Shown: positions 34,435 to 48,700 of the stretch, piece after piece
Numbering within the stretch: the stretch's first letter is position 1
How the letters are laid out: every line of letters begins with the position of its first letter
Source of the DNA: Mactra quadrangularis
Lineage: Eukaryota; Mollusca; Bivalvia; Venerida; Mactridae
NCBI GenBank assembly: GCA_025267735.1
Contig: CM046307.1
Location: forward strand, 38,431,231-38,495,230
Direction: 5' to 3'
Length of the DNA stretch: 64,000 bases
Notes under the pieces: model-generated
What the model was told of the DNA's origin: nothing
Databases searched by the model: none
Seen by the model: the letters and a program-made list of their open reading frames with translations, nothing else
Position numbers and translations under genes: made by a program

Positions 34435-35102
34435 TCGTCGGTCGGCTGCCAAAAGGTCGTAACTATGCTTTTTGACAAAATGACCTCTTGACTGCAAGAA
34501 GTACGCCAAAGCGATTCCCGCCTTGTCTCAAAACGTCGTACCTGTAAGCCAATCAATACCCGAAATATTGTCATGAGATGAAATATCGTAACTACGATTG
34601 TTTTTTTTAAAAAAAAAAACCGTCAAAATATCGTATATCACACTTAACACTCCATTGTTGATAACGAAATGACCATGCAGTTGGATTCTTTCTTTTAAGA
34701 GGTAAAATATGTTTTATTTCAACCACTCTATTCCTTTAACGTTAGTTTTTATATGATTTGCATCTTGTGACTTTTAATTTCGTCTCAAACGATTGAAAAT
34801 AGCTTGTCATTTCTGTTCCACTCATTATGACAAATATTCTACACTAGCAATTAAATTAAGAAGCAGAAATAATGCGTTAATTACATTTTATTGTTTGCAA
34901 GCATAGGAACGGTTATTTTTGAAGAATGTTGCAATAAATGAATTTTATGTCTGTCAAATGCGAGTTACGACATTTTGAAACATAAAATTATTATTTTAAG
35001 TTGGATAATTTTGAGATACGACTTTTTGATAAAATAGTTTTTTTTCCTTCTCCTGAAAACTTTGAAAAATTGAGATACGTGGTTTTGGCAGCCGACCGAC
35101 GA
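34435..35102. mobile_element. 668-bp TIR element with perfect 20-bp ends
   Basis: TCGTCGGTCGGCTGCCAAAA at 34435-34454 is repeated in perfect inversion at 35083-35102. The interior has several TCGTAAC/GTTACGA-like motifs (about 34460, 34535, 34587, 34970 and 35015), as subterminal transposase sites often do. No coding frame. No convincing target duplication. Confidence 0.5.
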
Positions 35103-35579
35103 TTTATACCTACGGCCCCTAAAACTAGGTCATCATAGACCGGAATCAGATAGTCGGAAAACAACTTTAACTGTGATAAATCTCTTTTATCTGATAAAGT
35201 TATTTTATACTTTTAGTAGATATTTTTACAACTTAGTTTAGATTTTTAAGAATATAATTTTTTTTAAAGCTATTTATCAATACAGGATTTATTAATTTTT
35301 TTATTTAAAGAGAGCTGTAAATAAGTTCGTTATTTTTTTATAAAATTGGGGCAAATAGACAAAGCAACGTGGCATACGTCCGACTCCAAAGAAAAACTCA
35401 CTTAATAAAGACTTGCAAAAAGTCCGGAAGATCAGGTTAATGACTGAGGGAGGTCATTTATGTATATTGTAGAGAGTAAACGACAAAGAACACTTCACGC
35501 GTTGGGGCATACAACTTGTGACTTTTGAACAATAGGATTTATTTCAGCTGATTATTACCCTTTGAACTATGTCTAAAAA

Positions 35580-36485
35580 TAATACCCACGCAAGACATTT
35601 TGTACTATGGGTACGAGAATGCTTGCAGAAGTAATGAATGGAATGGAAATCCAAAATGTTATGTAGACTTCAAAAGAGGGCTTTACGCTTTATATATAAT
35701 GACTATTCATCAAGCTACGAAGCCTTGTTGCAGAAGTCTGCCTTGCCAACTTTGAGAATTAGACGTATGCGCTCTATTGCTTTGGAAAGTTTTAAAATCA
35801 TACATAAACAGTCACCAGTGTATTTACATGATCTTTTAACTGTAAAACAAAATTCTTATTCTTTTAGGTATACAAATACGGTAGAAATACCTCGGGTAAG
35901 AACCAGTAAGTATGGTTTGGGCTCCTTCCGTTTCGGCGCAGCCAGACTCTGGAACAAACTCCCTCAACATTTTCGGGAAGAGAAAAACTATAACCAGTTC
36001 CAGAGTCTGATTGCGGGTTGGAATGGAGAGAGTTGCCACTGTTCTGTTTGTGCTTCATGCTAGTTGGTTCAACCTTATGTTTTTAAATGTACTGTTTTTA
36101 TATGAAGCTTGCTTGCTCTTATAATTTGTCTGTCTTTGTTGAGTTTACAGCTTGCTTCATATGTTTAACTTGTTCACTTCTTTACTCTATTGTTTGTAAG
36201 CTCTGTTTTATGTTATTCTATATGTATATCTCCTATATTTTAAATGAAGTATTTAACTCAGCAATTATGCTTCTACCAGACATCAAATCGTCGCATGTAG
36301 AATCCATTAGCTGTTGTTTGCAACTTTTTTAGAACATTTTATTCTTGTAATTATCTGTGATAAATTAATCCATGAGATTTTAAGTAAAACCTATTTATAG
36401 TAAGTTATCCTAAAATATGCTTGTAGTTTGCTTGTAATTTTATGCATGTGTGCTTTTGTGCTTTATATATGTATGCTTTGTGCCT
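35580..36485 (+). mobile_element. LINE 3' end (upstream part)
   Basis: Carries the last ~140 codons of a non-LTR reverse transcriptase protein (35638-36063) and the beginning of its 3' UTR. It is cut at 36485 by the TIR element 36487-39210 and resumes at 39212, ending near AATAAATATTTGTATCTTGC at about 39340-39360. 5' truncated, as is usual for LINE copies. Confidence 0.5.
35638..36063 (+). pseudogene. Non-LTR retrotransposon RT C-terminal fragment
   Basis: 141 codons with LQKRALRFIYNDYSSSYEAL, RRMRSIALESFKIIHKQSPV, TSKYGLGSFRFGAARLWNKL and ending WNGESCHCSVCASC. This is the standard C-terminal region after the RT domain in CR1/L2/jockey-type LINEs of marine invertebrates, including the terminal Cys-x-Cys-x2-Cys. 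An in-frame TGA (35635-35637) precedes the first ATG and the catalytic RT motifs are absent, so this is a dead fragment. Confidence 0.5.
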
Positions 36486-36486
36486 A

Positions 36487-39210
36487 CCCAGCCAGCAATT
36501 TACATCGGCCCGACAGCGGCCCTATCTGAAAATCCAAGTAGGGCCGACATCGGCATTTACATCGGCCCTATCTAGAAAGTGCAACTCGGCATTTGATCGG
36601 GCCGATGTAGTTTAGCCGATATCCAGCCAACATGGTACCGACTTTAAGCCGATCTTACGTTTTTCCCAAAATGCATTTTAGCTTCGTAATATGTTATATT
36701 TGCAATTAATCTTCATGGTTTAGTGCCATTTTGACATATCAAGTCGATAATTATAACAAAAGATATCATTTTATCAGTTTGCCGACTAATCGCCGACTTA
36801 AAGCCGATGAATGGCTTCAGTAGAAAGTTCATTTTAAAATCATTATTCAAAAAAAATTCTTCTGGAAATAAAATGTATCTTGTCATAATTAACAAAAAGA
36901 TATATAATAGTGACAAAAATCAATTTCATCATTCAGCCAAATTGCGACCAGCAAAACACAGTCGTAAAAAAAAATTAAGTGACAAAAATAATTCTAAGTT
37001 ATAATTTTTTATTAGTTGTTATTCTCAATACAATGTAAGTACACAATAATATACATTAAGCATACCATGTGACTAGTGCATAAAGAAAACGTCCAAACCG
37101 AGTCTTATGATGTGTCAGCATTGTAAAAGAATGTAAATTATATACAAAATTAGAGGTAATATATTTGTTGTGGCTTAAAATCAAGATGGTGTGACCGGCA
37201 CCATAGTTGAAACACAATAAAATGTTTAAAATGTTCCAATAAATCCACATTCTAATATTTAATTGCCTCACGGTCAATTCAGACAGTTAATTTGTACTTG
37301 GGTGTACTTCTGTATGCTATATTCTCTTTCGGTTTAAGCTCTACCTATATCTGATGCTGTCTGGAACCACTCTTTGACTTCCATTTCAATTTCTCAAATC
37401 TCATCATTCAGGTTCTATGAGTAGTTTCTGGAATACATACAATTTTAAAAAGACTTATAAATAATTTGTTTTTGTTGTTGTTGGGTTTAATGCATGAAAT
37501 AAAACATGTTAAATGAACAAGTTTTTGACAAAAATTTGAAAGAAAAATAACTTTTTAACCGATTTTCTTGTTTTAGCAGATCTCAACAGGAAGTGTAACG
37601 AGTTGCATCCTTGTATATCATTACGAAAATAAAACTATAAAAGGTTTATTTATTCATGTTTAGCTTCAAATGAATATATTTTTCTGTGATAAATATACTT
37701 CCTCAAGTTGTTTTTGCTATCTACCCAGTATTTATACCCGTTCGGGTACAAGATGATCCGTTGAATTCTAATTAGATAACAGAGTAGATATTAGCCCGTC
37801 AAATATAGTTAGAAAAAATCCCAAACCATTTGCATTGTATTTGATTATTTTTATGTCAACTTACTTAGTGCTGCAAAAATAGTTTTCTCTCCTTCCACAC
37901 CATGAGTAATCATAACATATCTCGTCAGAATTTTTTTTTTTCATTTCTTTTCTTCTAGCATTTGCTCTATTTCCCCTAAAACACATTATATATAGAAACA
38001 CCATTGATAATAATATATTCAGGTATATTGTAATTCATAATAAAATCACCACTGTATTTCAAGAGTTCATCTTACGGTCATTGATCTTACTGATAATAGC
38101 CCTCTCAAATCAACAATAATCTTGTTTGACCTTGATTCACTTGTATTGAAGAAGTGCCGATTCTTATGATTAAACAATATATTATATACAATATTCATAT
38201 TCTATTTATATACATATCTGACAAGGGAGATAACAATGGCTTGACTACCAGAGAGTTTGAAAGTCTGTTGATCTTAAAATAGATTGTATGACTCATTAGC
38301 TTCTAGACGTTAGAATTTATTTTCACAAGAACTACAAAGTCATTAATTTGGACCGTAACTGTGAATTGTCGTCCTAAATTGATACCTAAGTCACAAAACC
38401 TAGCAGAGATAATAATATAATAAGCATGAATAAACAATAAACCAGGAATTCAATTTTAAATATATGACGGTTGACCAACTGACAATTAACAATCTTATTA
38501 AAAGTGCACCATAACAATGAATTTATAATTGTGATTTTCACAGTAAGCATATTTTTAGATTCAAAATATTTATAATATTTACATATTCAGTTGATATTTT
38601 GGACAAATAAATGTAAAAAACAACTCACCAGTACTTGTGTTTCTTCTTTCTCAAATTGAAAATGGCGGGACTAGTCCGCAGAGAATGAAGTGAATAATGT
38701 TTAGAATTAATTAAAAATGAATATCATATTTTATCAGTCAGATTTGGAATGGAATATTTTTAAATAAGAAAAATGTTTTATATCTGACTTATACACCAAA
38801 CATGTTCACCTTTTAGAAGTTTTCGATTCATTCAGAAATAACATCGGCCGTAAATCGGCTCAATATCTGCAATTTAGTGGAAATTCCGCTTTGACACCGC
38901 GCTCGAGCCGACGTCGGCTAAAGATCGGCAAACGCTGCGATGAAAAGTTGAACGTGTCGATCAAATACAATTACAAACCTTCTCTGACCTATATTATGAT
39001 GATTTCACTTTCCATAACAAAAAAATGTTGTTTACTTTGGATAATAATTGAGTCGGCTAGACGTCGGCTAAAAGTCGGAATTGTTATAACAATTGCCATC
39101 ATTTGACCGCTTCTTCGCCTACAGAGGGCCTACATCGGCTGAAGATCGACAAATTTTCCGATATTCCGCCTTTTAGCCTATGTAGGCCCGATGTTGGCTT
39201 GCTGGCTGGG
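36487..39210. mobile_element. 2.7-kb non-autonomous TIR transposon nested in a LINE
   Basis: Ends CCCAGCCAGCAA (36487-36498) and TTGCTGGCTGGG (39199-39210) are perfect inverted repeats; TA occurs on both sides (36485-36486 and 39211-39212). Both subterminal regions (36500-36810 and 38840-39195) are studded with ATCGGC/GCCGAT motifs (GACATCGGCATTT, TAAAGATCGGC, TAAGCCGAT), strongly GC-rich against an AT-rich core. The core has only short meaningless ORFs, so it depends on a transposase elsewhere. Superfamily not determined. Confidence 0.5.
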
Positions 39211-39211
39211 T

Positions 39212-39360
39212 ATATGCTTTTCTATGTTCATTATGTGTATTTTTATGTCTTAATTAGTTTGCTAAACTTTGTTACATGTTTCTGTCGGTAAATAGCTAAA
39301 CATAGCTAATGTTACATTGTTATAATATGCACCGACTTGAAATAAATATTTGTATCTTGC
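39212..39360 (+). mobile_element. LINE 3' end (downstream part)
   Basis: Continuation of the LINE 3' UTR after the nested insertion; joining GTGCCTA to TATGCTTTTCTATG restores the same low-complexity TTTTATGTATG-type sequence. The final ~30 bp contain AATAAATATTTG. The exact 3' end is uncertain. Confidence 0.5.
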
Positions 39361-39796
39361 ATCTAGACTGATCCGCGATTGACATTATAGGGGTATATCA
39401 TTTTGTGAACATGACAAAGAATTTTGGTACCCTGGTGAATCCAACGGTCTGAAATGTACAACTTTAATTTTGAAAGTGCAATCAATGTGTCTTCGTCATA
39501 CGTGTATGATTACACGCAGGATGTCTTATCTAACATATTCTGACTACTTTTATAATACACACTACGCCATTTAATTCTGTGTATATGCAGACTAACTTTG
39601 GTCAATTTTTGTGAACATTGTTCTCAAGACTGCCGAGGCTTGTTTGATTTGAAATCATGTACACACATTTTGATGACGTTTTGCACAATCGACGTCAGCA
39701 TGAAGCCCACGAAAGTTGTTTCTTGAATGATTAACTTGTAAATCCATATTTTAGCGGTACCATAGCATTTAAGAGTCTGCCTTAAAAAATCGAACA

Positions 39797-42700
39797 ATGG
39801 AATTGACAGAGGTGGTGTCACCGTCGGTAGCCGTGCCCGTTTTATGCGTTCTAGTCTGTGCATTCTTGGTGTTTGCATTTGGTTTTAAATCCCCAGCACA
39901 GCCTCCCAGCTTTGATGTGTTCGATGATGATGGAAAGAAAAAACGAACAAAGAAGTCCAAGGTAATATTATGTTACTATGACAACAATAAATATATACAC
40001 GTCTTATTCCCTGAGACAAAACGTTCTGTGTGAATAAATATTTTGAGTTATTGAAGCTGTGATGAAGCTGCGGCACAGCCTATTGGTATCAACTGTGAAC
40101 TGAAGAAAAGATTAGTGAGCTTGTTAATTTATTAGTTATGAATAGGGCTGTCACGATATCGCGATATATTGCAATACGCTAGCACCGTATCGCGATACGT
40201 ACCACAATATATTGTGGGCTTTAGGTATGTTATGCCTCCTCTGTATTTAACAGAAACATTGCAAATCATACATGCAGCGTCTGATAGAATCTAGCTTCTT
40301 CAAGTCTAAAGGGTCATTTAGTACTGTGATATATGTTGTACAAACTATCGAACGAGCCCCATTCAGTTAAAATTCTTGTAACTAAAGCTTAGATTGAATA
40401 AACGATGGAAAAACTTATGCTTCGCTTTCATTTACTTTCATTTCGCAAAAGGAACATTTTCCACTGAAATAAAGAAATCGCCAGATACCGGTACGTTGAA
40501 TTTGTACCGCAGTACGTATTGCCGCAGCTGCGTATTGCAATATACCGGTATATCGTGGCAGCCCTAGTTATGAATGTATTCATTAGAGACTTTGCTAAAA
40601 AAATAATATTACACGCAATTATTCGTACTCGACTATAATCGAATTACTGACTTAAGAGATAATATTACTACTATATACTAGGATGTCAGATGATCCGTCC
40701 ACAAATTGGGGATGTATTGTCTAAACAAAGATATGACAATTTGTCCCCTTATATGTGTGTAGCCCAATGAATATTTATAATTAATAATAAGACTTGGTAT
40801 ACTCCAGTGACCAGTGTCGATTATTTTTTACGAAATACGAGAAAAAACGGACTTAGTCACACACGAAAACGGCTATAAATTGGTTATGTTACGTCAAGTT
40901 GATATTCTGTAATCATTGTTGATAAATATCCACGTTTTTAATCGTCAATTTATAGTTGAAAGACATCAAATTTAATGATGCGTTTCGCGGCCTTTCAAAT
41001 CAATCACGATATCGTGAATTAAATTGAGATATTTACGACATTAACTCTCCCGTTGTGAGCCCCTTTGTAAAATAGGGAACTAATTCAGCAGATATTTTTT
41101 TAATACCAGTTAACTCCCATTGATTTAAAAATAAAATGAAACTGCTAAAAATTGCGTACGCGCATGCACATATACATGGAAAGGATTCCCCCACGAGATG
41201 TCCACAATTTTTTTGTAGTTTGTTGACATAAATGTAAATATTTCGGTCATACTTATCGGACAGTTATAATTTTTTGTACATTGTTTAATTTTGTCTTATT
41301 GAACATCACACAAACTTTAATTTTCTGCTTGAATGCATATTTAACGTGTAAAATCGAAATCACGGGTACTACTCGTTCACAGCTACTGCTCGCATACCAG
41401 AATGCATAGTATCATTTTTCTCACGGCAACTCATGGGCACCTGTTGAAACCTGGTTGTATCTCAACCAAAACAAGAATGGTGACAAAAATTAGGACATGG
41501 ACAAAAATAGGACCTCGGAGTATATAATATATGTAATTATATGTATTTTGTGGTCTTGAATTGTGTATATCATTGTTTGAGACTTCTATGTAAATACATA
41601 AATAAAATTAATAATGGTTAAAACAATTACTACATTGATCAAAGAGTAAGAGAAATGAATATCAGAGTATAAATCTTTGTTGAAAACAATTCCTCGATAT
41701 GCTTTTTTAAAATCTTCTGAACTCTGAAATTTTAGGAGGGATCGTCCAAGGATGAATGTGATTAGGGGACGGATGGTCTGGTACCCCTATTACTATGCAA
41801 GATATTTTCTGTGTAGCAATGATCACTGATGAAGCCCGAAAGCATCTATAATGGTGATACAATATTCCAGTTAATATTGCAGTACAAAGTCAGACTGCTT
41901 TAAACACTTTGTTTTCCCTGAACTTATTTTTATGGTGATGCAGTCTTCGAATTTAGCCACTGGACCGAAGACCGAGTCCGTATAAATCGCCGACGGTCCG
42001 GTAAAAAAAATCGGATCACAAGACCGGTAGAATTTCAATAGCAATATTACTGAAAATGATAATTGAACATCATAATTGTTCAAGCAGTTACTAGCAATTT
42101 ATTCTCGTATTAATAATAACGCCGTATTCTCTATAATTCAATTTCATGATTTACCTAACGACGACGACATCGTCCATGTATTTGGACGCTGAAAATCCAG
42201 CCGAGAGTTCGTGATACACATTAAATTTCTTAAACAATCATTGACTATTAAGACTTTTGTGTAAACTAACGTGTGTTTAATTGATAGGCGACCTCTAAAA
42301 AATCAATAGTGCTACATATGTTGGCTGGATAAAATTGATTACGTAATCAAACAATTGCAATAAACAAACACGTGACAAACTGTAATGTACATTTATTGAA
42401 GAAGATACAAAATTATGTTTGCCGATAAGCTGATAATTGGAATAAATTATTAGCGTATTGTGTAGCAGTTAAAATAGACATAATTAGTTGGGTTTTTTAA
42501 GACAAATAAAGATGACAATAACTGGCAGAGGAACAGATAAGCTGCGTATCTGCGTAAATACGCAATCAAAAAACTCAAAAACCCTATAAAATAAACAATT
42601 TGCGTATGATAACCCAATAAAAAACTCCTTTACTCATAAAGTCTCGAAATTGCTGCGTATCCAATGTAAATAAAAAATCGAAAGTGGTCAGAAAAGAGAT

Positions 42701-45700
42701 GCGAAAAAAGTAACTTCACGGGACAATTACATTTCATTAAAACCCAATTGTCGTTCACACGCTGGGAGTTTAACTCGCCGACATATGAATGCACAAGGAT
42801 GTCACAAAATCGATAATAAACTTGCCGACTTATGATTACACGCTCGATAACATCTGTATATACCTTTACCTATACACGTCAGAGTACATTGGAAATAGCG
42901 CATATATACATTTTAATTGTCTGCAGCAATTAAATCAATATAAATCCTTTGTTTGAGGACAAATATGTGTTTGCAGTTTGAGCAGAAATTATGGTAAACA
43001 ATTTAAGATATGTGTCGGCATTTTTTCACACTTACTTTGTCGATGTTTGATAGCATAACAATGACATAATTGCAATGTCTCATTATGTAATCATGGAGTC
43101 TAATATCAATTAATCGTCATGAAAAATGTATTCTTAAACTAGCGTGACCTAATTTGTTAAATTGTATTATATATAAAACTTTATAAAAACAATTTCGGCG
43201 ATCGCAGGAAGTCATTTTTTCTTAGTTAAAATTACTGACGATAACTGTCAATAACACCGTCTTTTGTAATTAAATTTTATAGATAGCGTATTATTTTACA
43301 ACAAAAATAGTTAATACTATATAATTTAGTATTGCATTTCGTAAAAATAAAATCCCTTCAATCATGATGACTTATTGTCATATATTTTCGCGACCCATGC
43401 TATCGCAAATAAAGTAAAACATTCTTAAATCTTCATAATTAATGTAATAAGCTTATTATTTTTCGTTTGTTTTTCTTAATCTAGGAAACGGTGCCCCAGG
43501 AACCGACCATTTCGAACGTACGTTCCCGTTTTCTGGTGTTCGTTGATTAAACAAATGTCAAAATGCAAGACATTTTTTTTTACTTGCCAACATTTGTTTC
43601 CTTGTAATTTTAAAATGAAGCATAATTATATGTTTTTTAAATTGAATTGAAATATTGAAGATGCTATCATAACTATACTGTGTTTATCATTATCATTATG
43701 TAATTGTGGTAATTGATGACAAAGAGTTAGATAAACCAAAAAGTTAGTTGAATAAAACACTAAACAGTTTGTTGATTAATCAGCATTTCAAATAACTGAA
43801 AAGCTGTTATTTGATACAGAAAAGTTATTTTCAAATAAAGTCATTATATTTTGTAGATTTCTCCACTCCTGTGAACTTAATTCTGGCGAAATCTTTGCAA
43901 CATTTTCCTGCAATGTTCTGTTTGGTTGGTCAAAGCAAAATTCTTCCAAACAAAACAGCCACCGTTGAAAGGGTTTTCAGCATTATGAATTCCATGTGAA
44001 CTGTTTCATGCAATAGGATTTGACAGTCTCTTTTGGATTCTCTAAAGAGGACATGTTGTCATTATAAGTCATTAGAATTGGAAATGGCATTACTCAATTG
44101 TCTGGCAAACTGGGAGTAAATACCCTATACACCCCAAACCTTATCTGTTCCTCTGCAGTTTATTACATAAAAATAGCATCTATGATATAGAAACATAAGT
44201 GGTACAGTTTGAAATACCATGTAAAAAATTTTGATTGGTTAGCTTTCGGTCCGGTAAAAGTCTATTCGGTCTGGTAAAATTTTGGCCTTTACCAGACCGA
44301 ATGTCTTGTGCTTTGAAAATTCATTCGTGAAGACTGGTGATGCCTTGATGTTAATTGTTTTATTTTTTTGTAACTTCCTTACTTAACCTGTAGGACAAGT
44401 GGCTGCAAATTTGCCCTCACCAAATGGTAAACTACTACTACTAGCCATTTAATTAGAATGTCTTTTCCTTTGCTTAAAAATTTCCTTTATTGAAATTGAA
44501 TTTTATTGTTTTCAGGGTTCCAAGAGTCAAACTAATGGGCATGCTGTAGTAAGCGGTGATGGAGATGTTAATAATAGTGCCAAATCTTCACCACGTCAGA
44601 CTGTTAAACAGTCAACTAAAACACAAAATGTGGTGACTGCCAAAAGTAAATCATCACCACAAGTCAATCAAGAGTTGCCAAAAAAGGTAAAATATTTATC
44701 GCTTCGGGCCATGCTCATTTTCATTTTGTAAACATTGACTATTTCAATAAATGTCAAGTAATCTTTAAACCTGATTTGTTTGCTTTATTGATCTTGTTGA
44801 AATTCTGATATTAAAGCAGAAAAAGTTTTCTTGTGAGATATAGTTTACTACAAATTTATGCTGACCAATATGTTGCTTAGTACATGTTCAGAAAGTTTAC
44901 ATGAAATGTCTGTATGTTATAGAACTTTCTTAAAAGTGCAATAAGGGACTTTAGTCAGTTATTTCCCCTTGTATACTCTTCAAAATAGGTAGGTCTAGTT
45001 AGTTGGATTACTCGGATTTTACCCTTACTTTTCAATGTTAATTTGCCAAATTTAATCTTAAATAACTTTTTTGTTCATCATTTAATTTGTTTGAAATTCA
45101 AGCTAATTGTTTTTAAGTTAAAGAACTATCCAAATTCTATCACTTCTGTTAATATCTTCATTTACAAGAAAGATTTTCGATGAAATATTTTGTTACCCTT
45201 ACATAGGAATTCAATGATAAAATCCAAGGATTCCAACTGTAAGGACCTACTTACCAATTGGATTGCTTCCGATTTTATCAGGGAAAGATAACTGACTAAA
45301 GTCACTAATTACATCCTTTCATTCTCATTTGCACTAGTCTGATTTATTGTTTCATAGCAAACATCAGTATAATCAACTAGCTTGATATTATGAAATAAGA
45401 AACTTTCAGGAGCCTGAATTAATTTTTACTAACCCCATGCTGGCCAGTTTAGGCAATATCAGTCCTCAATCTTTATATTTATTAGTAATAATGTATCGAT
45501 TATATTTCCAGACTAAGAAACAAGCTGCCAAAGAAGAAGGAGCTAAGTCTGCAAAGGTAGCTGAACAAATGGAAGGTTGGTAGAACTATCTTTTTAAGAT
45601 AAAATTTTAATGTTTGATAACAATGTTGATCTGATTATTTCATTGGTGAAAGTTTTCAGTATCAGTACTGTTCTCAGTATTTTGAAAATAAATCACTCTA

Positions 45701-48700
45701 TATAATTTATACAAACTCTGTCTATTTCAGTATTTTCAAAAAATTAAACTTCCACCCATGTTATTTTTCTTTACTATTACTTGTAAGTTAGTTTACTTAC
45801 TGATCAATACTATGTTAGACTTGAGAGATATCTTAGAGTCTCTCAGACTTCAAATAAATCTATATGGATTTTTGACGGATAATTTTATCTGTAATAACAG
45901 ATGATCAGATGTCTCGTTTTATGTATGATACCTTTTCATGTTTGGTTGTTGTAGTAAAGAGCTAGACATATGAAGGCTTGACTACTATAAAGTGAGTCAC
46001 ATATATTTAAGTATGTCACATAATGAAATATAACATTCATTAGCAGTTGTCACAGCTTGAGTTTATGATCTGGATTAATAAATACTTGAACAGTATACGA
46101 TAAGATCTCAGATAAACTCTCACTCTAGATAACCTTAGTATTGAGAAACAAAAATGTACAATATTATTGTTTCATTTCCTTGAATATTGGGGTTTAAAGT
46201 TTCATTCTCGGCCCTTCTTTCAAAATATGAAGGCGTAAAGGCTCCAGTCAACTGAAACTTAACATATACATTAGTGTTTCTGTTTACAGTTTTAAAGTTG
46301 TTTACATTAATGTTGTTTGTGACTAGTGATAAACAATATCATTGGTTCAGGGCTCGACATTTGGGGTTATTGGATTTCCCCTGTGTTTGGGCTTTCATGG
46401 CTGGTGATTAAGTTTAGAATTGTTGATACCTGAGAAGAAGTTTCTTATATATGTTGTAAAAATTGCATATACCATGGAATTAAAAAATGAAAAATAACCA
46501 TCCAATTATGTTACTTTATAAATTATGTATCTGAAAGATTGCTTTGTTGAAATTTAACCTGATTTAAATGGTTTATTTGTAGAAGATTTTGGTGATGAAT
46601 GGCATATGGTGCCTAAGAAAGATAAGAAACAGAAGAAAAAGGATACAGAATCTAAACAGGAGAAACGTGATATATCTCCTGTTAAAGATGATGTTATTGT
46701 TGCTAAGGTGGATACAGGTGTGGCCTCAGCTCCCTCAACTGTTGATTCATCTGAATCCCCACAAGAACAGAGAAATAAGAAGAAAAAGGACAAGAAAAAT
46801 AAAAAGGTACTTACAATCGTCGGCAAGTAATCATACTCTGATGACATGTTATCAACTTTGCTATTGTATGTTTACAGGCATTTTGTGAATAAAGATATAA
46901 AGGCAATTGGGTGTAAGAATTTGTTTACTGTATTTTTTTTCATGTAACTGAGAAGTGTTTAAAAGTATAAAGTGGCTTTAACTAAGGATGGGTGCTTTAT
47001 AGATGTATACATGGACTGTCTGCATTGTTAGGCTCTGACTGTCAACAAAACAAAACAAAACCAACCCAGTGGTAGGACGAGGGCTTATGAATCGAGAAGT
47101 CCTGGGTTCTAATCCCACTATGGGCACTGCTAATTTCCTTGAGCAAGAAGTTAACCTGCGATTGCTTCACTCCACCCAAGTGTAAATAGGTAACTCAAGG
47201 GTGGTATAATTCCATTGCAACAATTTGCCAGCTGAACTATTAAGTGGAGTTAAAAGACTCCCCAGGGAGATTGATTGATATACACCAGTAGCCCGATGAC
47301 TAGGAGTAATAGAATAAAGTCGGTGAACGTGCGTAAGCATGAAACTCGGACTATAAAATGCCATAACATTTGTTTTTTACTGTAACTAAATGTTTTATTA
47401 AATTATCCCCGAATGAATATGCCTTAATAATAATAAATTTTACAGGCTAAACAGGAGGAAGAAATGATAGAACAAACAAAACAAGAACCTGCTGTTGTTG
47501 AGGAAGAATTTATTGAACGCCCCACAGAAAAGAAAGAATCTTCACCTGTGGTAGATAATATTGAACTTCAAATTAAAGTATGACTAATGTTTAAACAACT
47601 CGATATAAATCATCCTACTTTTCAGGCCTTGAATTTAAGCTCGCATTCTCTCAAAATGCGAGTGGACTTTAAAAATTGCGAGTAACTTGAATTTTGACTT
47701 GCAAATTTTTGCGGGTTGAAATGGCCGCAAAAATATTTCAGTCCAAACTAATGAGGCTTAAATCAGCATTGAAACAGTTAAATTGATTGAAAGTATTAAT
47801 TAAAGACTTCCAGTAAAAACATGTTTGATATTCTGTGTCTATCCCACAACAACACCCTTGTTCTATCTATAGTTAAATATACAGTGAATCTTGCACAAGC
47901 GACCACGTCTCCTAAACGACCGTTTGCACTAAGCGGCCACTCTGAGTTCCCACCAACTAGTTTTACTACTTAAATCTTTGTCTTAAGCGACTTTTGTCTA
48001 ACGCGACCAGCGACCGCTCATTTTGGTCGAAACTGACTGACTTATTTGTGTTAAAAGACCGGGTCAAATAAATCTAATTTGGCAAAAATCGTTAAAAATC
48101 GGTAATCAAAAATATACGTCGCCTCAATGTCTATCACCTAAACTCGTATGTCAGGCTCTAAAAATCAATAATTAACAGTCATAAATACTGTAAGATAAGG
48201 GGGTAGTGGGAACAATCAACAAAGTGACACTAATACTATCCAATTATAATGTAATTACATAATACACACCGAACAATTAGTCCCGTATCGGGGTCAATTA
48301 AAACATCCGTTCTGACCGTTCTATCACCGTAGAGAGTAATCATTTCCCAAAACATTTCTAGAGACTGCTAATTTGACTTTTTATACGTGCATAGAACGTG
48401 TAAAATAATATTTATTTAAAAATACGAACACAGAAACAATTTGTTCATTTAAACAAAGAAAGGTCAATATTGAGGACATTATAAACACGTTTTCCGAAAA
48501 TAGCGTCACGTTCTACTTTCAATTTTAAAAAGGCCAACATTTTTACGCATGAATATTGCAGCGCTTGTTAGAACAAAGAAGTAGCTTATGTGTTGACGAT
48601 TATCACTACTAATTATCATTAATTGTTTAAATTTCACTGTTTCAAATTTAACAGCCTTTACTCTGATGACCTAAATATATTGATTGTTATAATGGCGAAA

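Larger units (their letters stand above)
30452..39769. other. Intergenic region between divergent OSER1 and MTDH
   Basis: Mostly mobile DNA: foldback element 31202-32025, hairpin 34197-34263, TIR element 34435-35102, LINE 35580-39360 with its nested transposon. Stretches 32560-34190 and 39360-39760 hold nothing I can name apart from short ORFs. MTDH regulatory DNA must lie in the last few hundred bases, where TGACGTTT and CGACGTCA (39672-39698) are CRE-like half matches. Confidence 0.5.
41930..44310. mobile_element. Probable decayed hAT element carrying a transposase remnant
   Basis: Motifs GGTCCGGTAAAA (about 41995 and 44248), GACCGGTAG (42022) and TTCGGTCTGGTAAA (44265) cluster at both ends of a stretch that includes the hAT C-terminal fragment at 43811-43999. 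Limits are approximate; the interior is otherwise AT-rich with nothing recognisable. It occupies most of MTDH intron 1. Confidence 0.5.

Noticed and set aside
46554..46888. ORFs of 97 and 99 codons overlapping the MTDH exon 46583-46806
   Set aside because: Antisense and frame-shifted shadows of the lysine-rich MTDH exon.
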